A stretch of 64,000 nt of DNA from NCBI GenBank assembly GCA_922989275.2, contig OV277861.1, positions 18,376,540 through 18,440,539 of the forward strand, written 5' to 3'. This DNA comes from Gari tellinella. Lineage: Eukaryota; Mollusca; Bivalvia; Cardiida; Psammobiidae. The notes under the pieces are model-generated. The model saw only the letters and a list, made by a program, of their open reading frames with translations, did not search any database and was not told the origin of the DNA. A program made the translations under genes and the position numbers. Of this stretch, positions 20,806 to 31,599 are shown one piece after another; within the stretch, counting starts at the first letter, position 1; each line of letters starts with the position of its first letter.

Positions 20806-20984
20806 TATATGAATACAAATATTCATAACAGTAGGACGACTATACATGTTTGCTTGTATTATTTATTCTAATAATTATACTCTATGTTGGTTTGTAATGG
20901 TATATAATTCTTATCTGTTTTTAATAGTCTACAACACCGACGACTTCGTCACAGCGGAAACCTTCTTCAGTAAGCATTTTATCA

Positions 20985-21245
20985 AGGTTTGGTATTAAAC
21001 TAGTTTATTACACTTAGTGTTGCGGTAAACCTTAGAAGGGTGAGACAACGAGCAGCAGGGTGATTTTTTACTGCCATGATTTCACAATATAAGCCAATTA
21101 TCTACAAAGTCTAGACAATCGGTACCGTGATTTTGTCTTCGAATTGCCTACGACGATAGATGCAAAGAACCGTCAGTGCCAGAGGTGAACACTGGCAGAC
21201 TCTATAAAGTAGGCTGACGTAATAAACAATAAAGAATTTCACGGA
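20985..21245 (+). repeat. Local 250-bp repeat, copy 1
   Basis: ACACTTAGTGTTGCGGTAAAC through AATAAACAATAAAGAAT. The same order of blocks recurs at 22488-22735 and 23325-23570. CACAATATAAGCC and CTATAAAG strings look promoter-like but are not evidence of transcription. Confidence 0.85.
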
Positions 21246-21310
21246 TACAATAAGTCTGGATTTGTAACAGTTCTATTGATGTTGTACAGTGACGTGTCAT
21301 TTAAATATTG

Positions 21311-21640
21311 TCAGTTCATTCGTATTTATTACAACGCAGTGTTCTTGAGAATAAGTTGTAAACTACAGATTATCAGCTTTCTTTTCCTTATGTCAGTACA
21401 TTCGTATTTATTACAACGCAGTGTTCTTGAGAATAAGTTGTAAACTACAGATTCTCTGCTTTCTTTTCCTTATGTCAGTACATTCGTATTTATTACAACG
21501 CAGAGTTCTTGAGAACAAGTTGTAAACTACAGATTCTCTGCTTTCTTTTCCTTATGTCAGTACATTCGTATTTATTACAATGCAGTGTTCTTGAGAATAA
21601 GTTGTAAACTTCAGATTCTCTGCTTTCTTTTCCTTATGTC
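21311..21640 (+). repeat. 82-bp tandem repeat, four copies
   Basis: Unit starts at 21311, 21393, 21475 and 21557 (exactly 82 bp apart) read TCAGTACATTCGTATTTATT. Copies differ by single bases. A diverged relative (GTTCTTGAGAAGAAGTGG) lies at about 22825, after copy 2 of the 250-bp repeat, so the array was probably amplified from a larger unit. Confidence 0.95.
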
Positions 21641-22218
21641 TGCAAAATTTCTATAGTTTTATTACCAATCGGGATTCGCTATAACATAGCTTAAGATAAG
21701 AGGAGTCTTTCAAAATCTAAAATCCCTTTTTTCTGCATTTAACCCTATGATGCCACTACTCATTATAATTGTCTCGGTGACACGATTCTGATGAGTAGAC
21801 ATACCACAGGATTTGGTGCTGAAACGAGTGAAAAGGGGTGGATATGTTCAGCATGGTCCCTCTTATACGGAACCCTGAATAAGTGTAGTAAGCACTCAGT
21901 TTAACATATGCATTGTACTTGAGTCTTGTAGAATTAGTATTTATCTCCTATTTGAAATACATCGGCACGGTCGATTCAGACGTTACTCACATTTATCTCC
22001 GCAGGATTCTTTCATCAGTCAGCAGTTAAATCAGCATTTGGTATTAACCCATTTTTGTCTGGATATTGCATTGAACTCTCCGTATGTGCTTTTTGGAAGG
22101 TTTCATTATAGATATACTAGGGTGATCTGAGGACACTGCAATTTGTTTCTTTCATACAGCAGAACGTTTAAAACACAATAGCAAACAGTGCAGTATACAC
22201 AGTTTGCCAATATCCGCT

Positions 22219-22471
22219 TTAACCCTTTCCCTTATAGAAGCGACTTTTAGCACATTCATTTTATTCATCCGCTGAAGAAAATAGTTCCAAATTATACCGT
22301 AATGAATATGTGTCATATTTAATACTTTCCTGATTCTAGCAGTTAATAGCTTAAAGCAGGCTGAAAGTAAAGCAGAATGCGCCTTAGGGCGCATTTTGCT
22401 TTACTTTCAACCTGCTTTAAGTAGTCACATATCTTCAATACTAGAAACAATGCTATCAGGTAAAGGGTTAA
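22219..22471 (-). mobile_element. HpC MITE, complete
   Basis: TTAA at both ends; ends TTAACCCTTTCCCTTATAG and CTATCAGGTAAAGGGTTAA. The hairpin AAAGCAGGCTGAAAGTAAAG / CTTTACTTTCAACCTGCTTT is complete around GCGCCTTAGGGCGC. A good reference copy for the family. Confidence 0.95.
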
Positions 22472-22487
22472 TAGACACTGACATCGG

Positions 22488-22735
22488 GTATTACCGGTAA
22501 ACTAGTTTGTAACACTTAATGTTGCGGTAAACCATTTGGATTAGGCAACAAGCAGCATTGTGAGATTTCATTGCCATTATTTCTCGCTATATAAGCCAAT
22601 AAGTCCTGACAATCTATATGAAGCCCCACGATGATGGATGCAAAGGACCATCGATGCCAGTGTTGAACATTGGCATACTCTATAAAGAAGACTATCGTTA
22701 TAAACAATAAAGAATGTCACGATTAATAAATACCG
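22488..22735 (+). repeat. Local 250-bp repeat, copy 2
   Basis: AACACTTAATGTTGCGGTAAAC through AACAATAAAGAATGTCACG, colinear with 20985-21245. Confidence 0.85.
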
Positions 22736-23324
22736 GTAAGTTATGAACACCAAAGTTTATAAACAGGTTTCAAAGCAACATGGTATTTAATAAGGTCAAT
22801 ACTTTTAAACTGTGCATCACAATGTTCTTGAGAAGAAGTGGTACACTAAATATGGTTTGCCTTTTTACCCTTTATATCTGCAATAAACTCCATATTCATG
22901 CTACTAGATGTAATTGGATTCGTAATAAGAACGTGTCAAACAGACATGCGACAATTTAAAGAATTATGCTAGCAAACCAGAAGCATTTTGATTTACTTAA
23001 GACTTACTTTCAGCAAAACCTCGCATTTAGCCTTCGTACGGGTAGTTTCACTACTAGTTTGTATTGAGAAATTAATGCAATCGAATGTAAAAGGAAAATG
23101 ATAATACTATTATATGACTCTCAACACATTAAGGAGCATTATGATATACTTATATCTTACTTTAAGAAATCAAATGTCTTCAATACAGAAAACATGCTAA
23201 AGAGAACATGTATCTTTGGTAGATTTGTATTTTTCCCCCTCTTATTGGCACAAGGACCAGCGCTGCAGACTTTTGTCAACTAACTCCCGTTAATACCTTT
23301 TTCATCTAGCATTAAATCAACAGT

Positions 23325-23570
23325 TGTTATTGAACTACTTTATAATACTTAGTGTTATAGTGGTAAAGCATTTGGCTGAGACAACGAGCAGCAGGGTGAT
23401 ATTTTATTGCCATCATTTCACAATATAAGTCAAGTATATACAGAATCTAGACAATCAGTACGGTGAATTTTTCCTCGGATGCCCGACGACATTAAATCCA
23501 ATGAACATAATGTGCTAGAGTTTGGCAATGGGTAGTTTCTAAACAAAGCTGCTGGAATAAATAATAAACC
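23325..23570 (+). repeat. Local 250-bp repeat, copy 3 (most diverged)
   Basis: TAATACTTAGTGTTATAGTGG, GACAACGAGCAGCAGGGTG and CAATATAAGTCAAGTATATAC align with the other two copies; the right third is eroded. Confidence 0.8.
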
Positions 23571-23732
23571 AGTAGTGTATAATTTGAAAATAATGTTCCG
23601 TCCTAGTTGCTATCCTTTTTTCATGCATTTATAAAAATATTAAAGCCAAACAATGTTGTCTTCCAAAATGTAACTGGAATGCAAATGCAGGGCTTCCCGT
23701 TTGCTGCCGGATTTTCGCGAAATCATCGATTT

Positions 23733-23838
23733 TTTATCCTAGCAGATGTTAGCTTAAACAGGCTGATAGTAATGCAGAATGCGCCTTAGGCGCATTCTGC
23801 TTTACTTTCAACCTGCTTTAAGTGGTCACGTGTCTAGC
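23733..23838 (-). mobile_element. HpC hairpin remnant
   Basis: GCAGAATGCGCCTTAGGCGC and CTTTACTTTCAACCTGCTTT pair; the terminal repeats are lost. Confidence 0.75.
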
Positions 23839-23959
23839 AATTGACTATGACGTTAAATCACATTTGAAAAATGAAAAATTGGGAACCTTAGGAGTTTTCA
23901 TGATCAATTAATGGCAGCCCTGTAAATGTGTATTCCTTAAGTTGTACTACATTTGTTTA

Positions 23960-24065
23960 ATCAGATACTAATGTAGTTTTGAGTCTGATCAGACGTCGAT
24001 CGAGTCGGTGTCAAGTCAGATTCCAATCTGTTCCACAGTCAGGGTTAAGCACTTAAAATACCGTA
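23960..24065 (+). mobile_element. Decayed TaB-like hairpin
   Basis: TTTTGAGTCTGATCAGACGTCG and AGTCAGATTCCAATCTG are remnants of hairpin 1. Confidence 0.5.
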
Positions 24066-24099
24066 ACTTTCTAGATCTTTTGCATTGCATGTGTGTTTC

Positions 24100-25190
24100 G
24101 ATTCGTTCTGACTGGGGCGAAAAAGGTTTTTCTCAATGTAAAAAATGTACTCAGAGCTTCTTTTCTAGAATATTCAATATGTAAAGGAAGTATAAATGAG
24201 ACGGCAGTTAGACCTCAGTCGTTCTTTATTTATTACCCATTTCGGATATGGAAATGCGAAGAACTGAGAAGGCCAGAACCTCTTGTCGTATTAATAGTCT
24301 GTTGTGTTGGAGAATTAGACCAATATATCAGACTTAGTCTGAGAAAGGCCTGGAACAGTGGTACAAGACAACAGGGGATTGGCAAAAGGATGGGTGTAGC
24401 AATTCTAAATCTATTAAAGTGGCAAAACGTTACCATTTAGTGTTACCGACTTAACGCAAACACAGTGCAATAAAATGTTAAGACATAACAGCTAGCTGGT
24501 CCTCAGTTGAATGGTTCAATAGTTTTAAAAGCTTTTTTGTCTGTATTAAATTGCATTGAGGCTAGGTTAAAGATACTCAACTTTTACTGCTAAGAAAATG
24601 AGAATATACATTATTTGCAAACAGTTGAGATCAGAGAGCTTCTAACAGAAAAGTTTGTCAAGAACCTGCTTTGTCTGTCTTCTTTTGTTTTTTGAACGAC
24701 CTAACAGCATAAAATTACCCAGTGCTTATAAAGCGTTTGAGTTGAGTCTGAATTCGTTTCCAAGCATTTGATTCCCGGTCAGACGGGCGCTGTATTATAT
24801 AGAGGGTATGTGCTGTGTACTTATTTTTCCTCTTTTCTGTGGAATTTGATTCCACATTTCATTTGCCATTATTATACAATATTTATGATGATAAATGTTT
24901 ATAGTGACATAGTTTAATTTTGAGTTATTTGGTTTGTTATTGACCTAAGTACTAAGGAAATGTACGAGGTATGTAGGCCTGATGTTGGCGATACGATAGC
25001 ACAGGCCCACTATTCGTCCAACAGACCTACTATATATTCATGTTTAAAATTAAAGTCAAATGGACACTTACGACAATTATCTTTGAAATACGTACTATGG
25101 TTACGTTTAATCCTAATCCTTTTCTGATTTAAAAGTGTCGCATGGAAACAGTTGTATAGATCTATCTAAGTTGTCACTGATGAAACATCA
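24100..25190. other. No gene supported
   Basis: A 115-codon plus frame at 24093-24440 overlaps a 67-codon minus frame and contains the dispersed block ATTAGACCAATATATCAGA shared with about 5285. It has no recognisable domain and is best left unannotated. Weak hairpin-arm traces occur at 24620-24680. Confidence 0.4.
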
Positions 25191-25236
25191 ATATGTGTAT
25201 CAAATATTTGGATCCAGATCAGACACCGACCAACTC

Positions 25237-25662
25237 TTAACCCATTCAATGCCATGACGCCATCAATGTTACAGTGGAGAATCTGTTATTCTTTCCCAAT
25301 AAACGCGTTTACGCTAAAACTATTATTTGCAGTGCAAACGGTTTGGAGCCAGATCAGACGCCGGGTAACCCGGCGTCTGATCAGGCTCCAAACTGTTTGC
25401 CACCAAGATAAACAAGAATTATCAGAATTGTCCAAAAGTTGTTCTTTTCTACGTTTTAGTGCTTTGCGTTTGCGTACGTTTGCGTTTAAACGGGAAAGAA
25501 TAACAGATTCTCCACTGTAAACAACTGTCGTCTGTTTTTATGTCTCAAATTCAAATTAAAGGAATTATGACTTAAGATATATTCAAATGAGTGCCAAACA
25601 GTTTGGATCAAAACGGTTTGCAAATAACTTTTGTACTCGGGGTAAGGTAGTGAAGGGGTTGA
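25237..25662 (-). mobile_element. HpA MITE with TaB inserted; hairpin centre deleted
   Basis: TTAACCCATTCAATGCCATGACG starts it. A TaB interrupts at TA, and AACAACTGTCGTCTG resumes, exactly as in the uninterrupted copy at 59056-59272. Its hairpin has collapsed to CAAACAGTTTGGATCAAAACGGTTTGC. The end is GTAGTGAAGGGGTTGA. Confidence 0.9.
25272..25517 (+). mobile_element. TaB MITE, young copy
   Basis: 246 bp, TA at 25270-25271 and 25518-25519. By eye nearly identical to 12784-13029 and 56191-56436, including the same hairpin mismatch. Confidence 0.95.
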
Positions 25663-25754
25663 ATTGTTTGTATATACAAAGTGATTAGCATGATTTGTAG
25701 CGCATGTATTCTGCTTTTAATATTCACAATATACTTCTTATCAAAGAATTGCTC

Positions 25755-25808
25755 GGCGCTATATGACAGTTTTTGTTTCGCAGTGCCGTAAAACCCAATT
25801 TATCCAAC
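25755..25808 (+). repeat. Short repeat CGGCGCTATATGAC...GTGCCGTAAAACCC, copy 1
   Basis: CGGCGCTATATGACAG and CGCAGTGCCGTAAAACCCAA recur at 26908 and 30081. From memory this phrase is common in molluscan short interspersed elements, near their 3' end. The full element is not seen. Confidence 0.6.
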
Positions 25809-26517
25809 CAGCACATAATTAGACGATCCCGATTAACATTATAATTATTGTCTGAAGAAATGGCATACACCTTTCAATGTTCAAACTTAAATGGAACGAT
25901 GAGTCCGATCATGTTTCAGACTAACAAAGTGGTAACACTTCTGTTGCTGCGATGTTGCCAGCTTTAAAATGGTAATCTGCTTGAAGGTTTTAAGCATTGT
26001 AACCAAAAGAGTATTTTTTTTCGTTCACCGAATGCTACTGGATCATATTAGTTTTCAAATGTAAGCTAATCCTGATCCTGTTCTAATATAGTTTACTTGA
26101 AAATTACCTTTAGCAAATTTGGTCAAACAATTCAAATTTATGTATTTCTAAATTAAAGAAACCTAAGGATGAATGCCAAACATATCATTGCGTATAATCA
26201 GGATCCAATTCCTTTGCAAATGCAAATTTAGTAACGTTAGGCAAAATAACGGTTACGTCGGGTATTGACTCTAAGGATAAAATAATTGACGATGTAAGGC
26301 ATGTGATCATTGAGTAGTCTTTTGCACACTTGTCAAAGAGTTAGACTTAACTTTGATCTACACCACACGTCTAGACACTCTGAAAACGATTTTCAACTTT
26401 ATTCCCTCTTGTACTTTGGTAATTATGGCCTTCTTTTGAAAATGGAATTTTCAGAATACAGCCTATTGTGTGCTGGTTGCTGTGTTGGGTATTTGATAGA
26501 CGAGAAATTAACCCTTT

Positions 26518-26690
26518 CACTCTCAATGACGCTTTAAAGCCCGTTTGCAAAAAGTATGGGTCCTGATCAGACGCCGCGTGAGGCGGCGTCTGATCAGGAC
26601 CCAAACTGTTTGACACTCTTATCGGTATTTCTTAAGTCATACAACTTGAAATTTAACTTTGAAACGTGTCTTGCAGACGACAATACTACT
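26518..26690 (+). mobile_element. HpA2 MITE, right end lost
   Basis: TTAACCCTTTCACTCTCAATG starts it. Hairpin GGGTCCTGATCAGACGCCGC / GCGGCGTCTGATCAGGACCC is perfect around a 2-3 nt loop. GCAGACGACAATAC is the last recognisable block. Confidence 0.85.
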
Positions 26691-26907
26691 CACCAGAGAC
26701 CTTACTACTTTGCTACAGTTCTGCGGCTTAATTGTCAAAGGGAATTGTTTCTGTTTATAAGGCCGAGATTATTCCCTCTGTCAAAAACTAAAAGGAAGGC
26801 AGGTTGGTGGTTTTGATCCCATGCGTTGCTGGTGAACGAATGGGGTTAGCCGAAACCATCTTCCTGAAATCATCATCATTTCATCTCACCACCACTCATC
26901 AATCTTC

Positions 26908-26957
26908 GGTGCTATATGACCCATTTTGTGTCGCAGTGCCGTAAAACCTAACTCATC
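26908..26957 (+). repeat. Short repeat CGGTGCTATATGACC, copy 2
   Basis: TCGGTGCTATATGACCC and CGCAGTGCCGTAAAACCTAA match copy 1; it directly abuts an HpA2 3' fragment. Confidence 0.6.
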
Positions 26958-27037
26958 CACAACAATACTGAAGCAGACGACACTAAAGCGGTGAAGGAGT
27001 AAAAATCTCCTGATTAATTTGAGCATGAAAGGGTTAA
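26958..27037 (+). mobile_element. HpA2 3' fragment
   Basis: AACAATACTGAAGCAGACGAC through GAGCATGAAAGGGTTAA: the last 80 bp of HpA2 without hairpin. Confidence 0.75.
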
Positions 27038-27519
27038 AACATGAGCTACTTATAACTTTTTTTCCACAAATGTTATCACATTTGCCCGCAATACAGATAA
27101 TTTGGAGCATTTAATACATGTGACTGCTTAATGAAGGGTAAACGTTTGAACTCCCTTCTTCTTTTTATCCTGCTTTATTTAAACGATGCAGTTTTACAGT
27201 AATTTAATAAGCTCGTATTTGATCAGATATTGTATAACCTGCTTTTCTTCAACAAAGGGTTATCTTTGGCTACTTGGACGACTTTTCGAACTTCACGGCT
27301 AAGTATTAAGCACTGATATATATTCGGCGTTTGATATGGATTAGATCTGTTTAAAATACGGTTATTCTTCGATCACTTAAATAAAGATAACTTTAAAGGG
27401 AGTTTATTTTGAGGATAGTCTGCTTTATTTTCATCTTGCCTTTAGCTGTCTTGACTGGATATTTCCTCCATATCAAGGTGTGCAACTAATCGCCTTTAAT
27501 AAACAGTTTTACTCGAGAT

Positions 27520-27575
27520 TACACGCAGCGTAAAGCCACACTGTTTGGCACTCGTGTTGTTTTTTATCAGTCAAA
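27520..27575. mobile_element. Decayed hairpin 1 remnant
   Basis: AAACAGTTTTACTCGAGATTACACGCAGCG and CACTGTTTGGCACTCG retain only the outer arms. Confidence 0.4.
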
Positions 27576-27982
27576 ACTTCAACATTTGAATCGGCTTAAA
27601 TGAATTGCCGGTGAAAAAAGTAATTTCACAAGCAAAACTGTTTTTTCTGATCCAGATGTATCATCCCTTAATCGGTAGTTAGGTCACGGTATTCAGAAAA
27701 AATAACGATTCTGATCTTTTTTCTCTGCTACACACTCAGACGCATATATCATGATTACTGTTTACTGTGGACCTAAGTGGTCTGTGTTAGCTAAGTAGAC
27801 CTGATAGCTAAGCAGAAGATTGCTTCCGTAAAACACAAGATACAAGTCGCTTCTGAGACTCCATAAAACAAGTGGAAACGTCGGCCGACTAGAGGACTGC
27901 AATAGTACAGCCAAACATGTATTAAACGACTTTTCAGCCATCTGTCTTTGATTACATTTACGTTTCCTCAAAGATATGACGC

Positions 27983-28479
27983 TTAACTCATTCGCCTTTA
28001 ATACTTTTAATGTACAATCCAATTTCCAATTAAGCCTAGTCCATGTTTTACTATTTAGGGTTGATTTAACCCTTTGAACCCTAGTCCCGCCTATAGGCGT
28101 CATTTCAAACAGTGTACATGTGAATAATACACTTGTCCTGTGCAAACAGTGAAGGCCCAGATCAGAGGGCTCCGAAAGGAGCCCTCTGATCAGGGTCTTC
28201 ACTGTTTGTCAGTAATGACAAAATTGACAAAAACAACTCTTAAAAGCCAGAAATGGACTAGACAAAATCGAAACTGGAATTGTCCATTTAAAGTTTCAGG
28301 GAGGAAAGAGTTAAACAATACATTGCAAAATGACAAAGAGTGCAATACCTGATCAGAGGGCTCCTATAGGAGCCCTTTGATTAGGGTATACACTGTTTGC
28401 ATATAGCAAGTGTACTCCTCGCAGGTTCACTGTTTGTTAATTGACGAGTATACTAGTCTCTAGGGTTGAATAGTGTTAA
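27983..28479 (-). mobile_element. HpF element split by a second HpF
   Basis: The left part TTAACTCATTCGCC...GGGTTGAT and the right part ACAATACATTGCAAAATGAC...AGTGTTAA are one minus-strand HpF. The junction falls at the TTTTTACAATATATG site of other copies (compare 37585-37605). Its own hairpin CTGATCAGAGGGCTCC / GGAGCCCTTTGATTAGG is present. Confidence 0.9.
28066..28314 (+). mobile_element. HpF MITE nested in HpF
   Basis: 249 bp with TTAA at each end (28066-28069, 28311-28314), in opposite orientation to its host. Hairpin CCCAGATCAGAGGGCTCC / GGAGCCCTCTGATCAGGG is intact, within longer arms ACAGTGAAG / CTTCACTGT. Confidence 0.95.
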
Positions 28480-29355
28480 TACAAACTTGACTGTATTGCA
28501 ATGTATGCGGAGGCTGCGCAATAATGAAACGTGGTGACAGATTATTGCTTAATGTAGAGAAAGATTAATACAAAAAGCTCTTTTAGATGTCGCAATCAGT
28601 TACCATGTAATAAGACACCATCTTTACTGTGACCTTGACTTCTTTTCAGTGGCCGTTATGCACAGGTGTTCATTTTATGTAGACAAAATTGTCGAATATA
28701 GTGTCTAAATTAATGATCATTGGTTGGTATTCACTGGTGTTGATCGTTTCATATTCTCCTGTTTTAGAACACTGGAGCAGTGAGTCACCTTTAGAGAACC
28801 ACTTATCCGAATGTGGTTTTTGTGTATTTACGTTTAAATCTTATCCATTTGATACTTTTTCTAATTGGGTTCAATAATCATATACGGCATGTAATAACAC
28901 AATGTTATAGCATACTTATAGTCGTGATTACTAGTTTATGCATTCCAATAATGAACTTAATATAGTAACCAATTAGTCAATTGGAACAGGAACAGGAACA
29001 GTTATTCAAATATATGCATTGCAGAGAATACATGTGTACATAGACAAAGAAGAGATAGCAACGTACGGTTTCGTTAACATGTAACATTATCAGGCTATAT
29101 CCTACTTTTCGTTCACTTCTTGCTAAGACGGATTTAATCTTGATCGTAACCGTACTACTTATTAAATGTTCAAACATGTATTGGTTTCCAGCACAAAAGG
29201 AATTAATTAAGGAGGTGTAACGTTTTAATGTTATCTTTCATTCTTCCCTCGTCAGCCACAGTTCGTTAAAACCATCAAATGTTACATATTGTAGCACTGT
29301 TTGGTTACTTTGTAAATGTACGTGGAATTATTCACCCTGCTACCTTGTTTAAAAT
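28480..29355. other. No gene or repeat recognised
   Basis: AT-rich. The only pattern noted is a short GGAACA triplet repeat at about 28983-29000. Confidence 0.4.
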
Positions 29356-29361
29356 CATATA

Positions 29362-29728
29362 CAGTGAAACCCCTCTAAACCGGACATGTGTGGGGACAAC
29401 AAAAACATCCATTTGAGGGGTTTCCGGTTTAGAGGGGTTTTAACCCATAGCTTGTTTCTAGTATGGAAGGTAGCTGGCCACTTAAAGCAGGTTGAAAGTA
29501 AAGCAGAATGCGCCTTAAGGCGCATTCTGGTTTACTTTCAACCTGCTATAAGCTATCATCTGCTAGAATATAGAAAATATTTCTGATGATATATGTTCAT
29601 GAATGTACTTTCTTCAGTGAAGGAATAAATAAAAGGCGTAAAAATGGGTGAGAAACGGGACCAAAGTTTTTGTCCGGTTAAGAGAGATTTCCGGTATTTA
29701 GAGGTTCCGGTTTAGAGGGGTTTTACTG
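29362..29728 (+). mobile_element. TaP pogo-like MITE containing an HpC
   Basis: Ends CAGTGAAACCCCTCTAAACC and GGTTTAGAGGGGTTTTACTG lie between TA dinucleotides. Interior copies of the same end (TTTCCGGTTTAGAGGGG at 29421) are present. An HpC occupies the middle, from TTAACCCATAGC. Compare 30555-30695, a TaP without it. Confidence 0.9.
29439..29665 (+). mobile_element. HpC captured inside pogo-like element
   Basis: Left TTAACCCATAGCTTGTTTCTAGTA, hairpin AAAGCAGGTTGAAAGTAAAG / TTTACTTTCAACCTGC around GCGCCTTAAGGCGC, right AAAAGGCGTAAAAATGGG. The right TTAA is decayed. Confidence 0.85.
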
Positions 29729-30080
29729 TAGACACTTTTACTCATTGAGATTTCTGTGTAAGAAGTAAAAGAAAAATAATCGGTTTGTCAAAGTCGCAAA
29801 TATTTTTCATGTTGCGCGTTTTGCTTTTATTTCTTTTATTCACTCCTCTCGCATGCGTTTTTTTTATCTTATTTCTACAGCTTTTACTTTTAGTGTACAA
29901 TCGTCTTTGTTTCAGTATATTTATGGCTAAACTTTAGACTTTTCATACATAATAATTCAATTCAATTAAACTCGTCCCAGTGGAAAAGTGGGTATAGAAT
30001 GCTTCCACCAGTGCAGAGTTGTAAGACCCCACTAAACTAAGTTACCTACACACTCATACATTAATAACATAAATAAACCG

Positions 30081-30136
30081 TATCGGCACTATATGACCGC
30101 AGATTGAATCGAAGTGCCGTAACACCCTAATCTAAT
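30081..30136 (+). repeat. Short repeat CGGCACTATATGACC, copy 3
   Basis: TCGGCACTATATGACCGC and AAGTGCCGTAACACCC match the other two copies. Confidence 0.6.
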
Positions 30137-30140
30137 CCAA

Positions 30141-30179
30141 AATAAATTAAATTCGGTGTAATGTAAGGCCGTTCGCCCA
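30141..30179 (-). repeat. Dispersed repeat, mate of 235-294
   Basis: AATAAATTAAATTCGGTGTAATG and GGCCGTTCGCCCAGAATGCAT are the reverse complement of the block near the window start. Here it directly follows the CGGCACTATATGACC repeat, so the two may be parts of one element. Confidence 0.5.
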
Positions 30180-30554
30180 GAATGCATTTACATAACTAAA
30201 AATAAAGTTCAAAATAAATATTTGTTAAACAAAAGTATCTAATAGTCCCAGAATATGTTCTTGGTAATATATGCAATAATAAATAGATTTTGTCTCTCAT
30301 GCTCTTATGATTGTCTTTCTTGTTAAGTTTTTCGTTTAAAATCTGAAAATAGTTTTATCCATATGCTGTGTCTGCATATCACGTTATTGTTGATCTGATC
30401 AATAAAACAAATTATAGTTATCTTATAAACATTTCTTAGCAAGGCAAAGGTGTGCATGATTAATATTATTCCATATGCCAAGAATTTAGGCCTTAGTCTG
30501 CATTATTTACATGGTTTCAATTTTAGTTTTCATCATTTAGTGTTTTCTATAGTA

Positions 30555-30695
30555 CAGTGAAACCTCTCTAAACCGAACATGTACTAAACAACATTTTCGT
30601 TATAGAGAAGTTGCACTGTACTTGTATTGATTAGATACCTGTTTTGTGGTTTTTCCTCTTTTCCAAAGAGTGTCCGGTTTGGAGAGGTTTTACTG
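30555..30695 (+). mobile_element. TaP pogo-like MITE without hairpin module
   Basis: 141 bp. Ends CAGTGAAACCTCTCTAAACC and GTTTGGAGAGGTTTTACTG, left TA intact. No central hairpin: the empty counterpart of 29362-29728. Confidence 0.85.
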
Positions 30696-31079
30696 TTATA
30701 AGTTAAATCGGTAAACTGGTAACTACATTGTACTGTAAATACTATAATTATTAATAGAACATTGGGTTATAATCAAATTAATCATACGATGTATAAACAA
30801 AGTACATGTAGTTACTTAAATGTCGGGTTTTGATATGACATATCTAACATCTGATTGAATATTGAAACTCATGAAGTAATTAATTGTCCAAACTGAAGCA
30901 TGGTTAGTCTATAAAAATACATAAACAGTGTTTTAAACCACTTATACTGAAAATAATCTTTTTTGGAATGCAATATTTTCTATATAAAAAAGTATCGTTT
31001 TAACCAGTTATCCTTATATCGAGTTCTTTATCAAATATTAGTATATGAATACAGAAATATTTACAATGGTTGTGTTTAA

Positions 31080-31413
31080 CGACACCAAGTGGGAGACACA
31101 GATTGTGTGTGTTGTTCGGAGGGAGTCGTTACAGAGAGGGAAATTAAGACTTGGCTTACATATGCAAACAGCTTGAATCCATATCAGACGCCGCGTAACG
31201 CGGCGTCTGATCTGGATTCAAGCTGTTTGTCACTCGTTATTATATTTATTCGATCAAAATCTCCACTTGTATGTATTGTAACTATTAAAAAAATCAGCAG
31301 ATAAACTTGCAGCATTAAAAGCGTTAAACATAATTGTCCTGTTTAGGGAAATGCGACATGGGTCGTTATAAGGAGGGATTCGTTGGAAGGGCCGTTGTAG
31401 AGAGGGAACGCTG
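31080..31413 (+). mobile_element. TaE MITE, left-truncated
   Basis: ACACCAAGTGGGAGACACAG, then GGAGGGAGTCGTTACAGAGA, hairpin CTTGAATCCATATCAGACGC / GCGTCTGATCTGGATTCAAG around CGCGTAACGCG, then GCGTTAAACATAATTGTCC, and the end GTAGAGAGGGAACGCTG before TA. Confidence 0.9.
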
Positions 31414-31599
31414 TAATGATGATGTAATGGATAGTTGTGTGTTGTTGTTTCGTCTGAATTACTTTATGTTCTAACTTATTATTATTAAAGCTCAAACAGT
31501 TCTTAGCTCGCCGGACGAATGTCCAGGATAGTTTATATGCCACCCGGTCTTTGACGACGGCGTTCTTGTTCCTATTGCCTAGCCGTTCGCGTTAGCCCT

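Noticed and set aside
24093..24440. 115-codon open frame
   Set aside because: Contains a dispersed repeat block, overlaps an opposing frame and lacks motifs.
26800..26830. GGTTTTGATCCCATGCG resembling a tRNA B box (possible SINE)
   Set aside because: No A box at the right distance and no cloverleaf; single weak match.
27762..28202. 146-codon minus-strand open frame
   Set aside because: The first third is HpF sequence including its hairpin; the rest has no recognisable domain.
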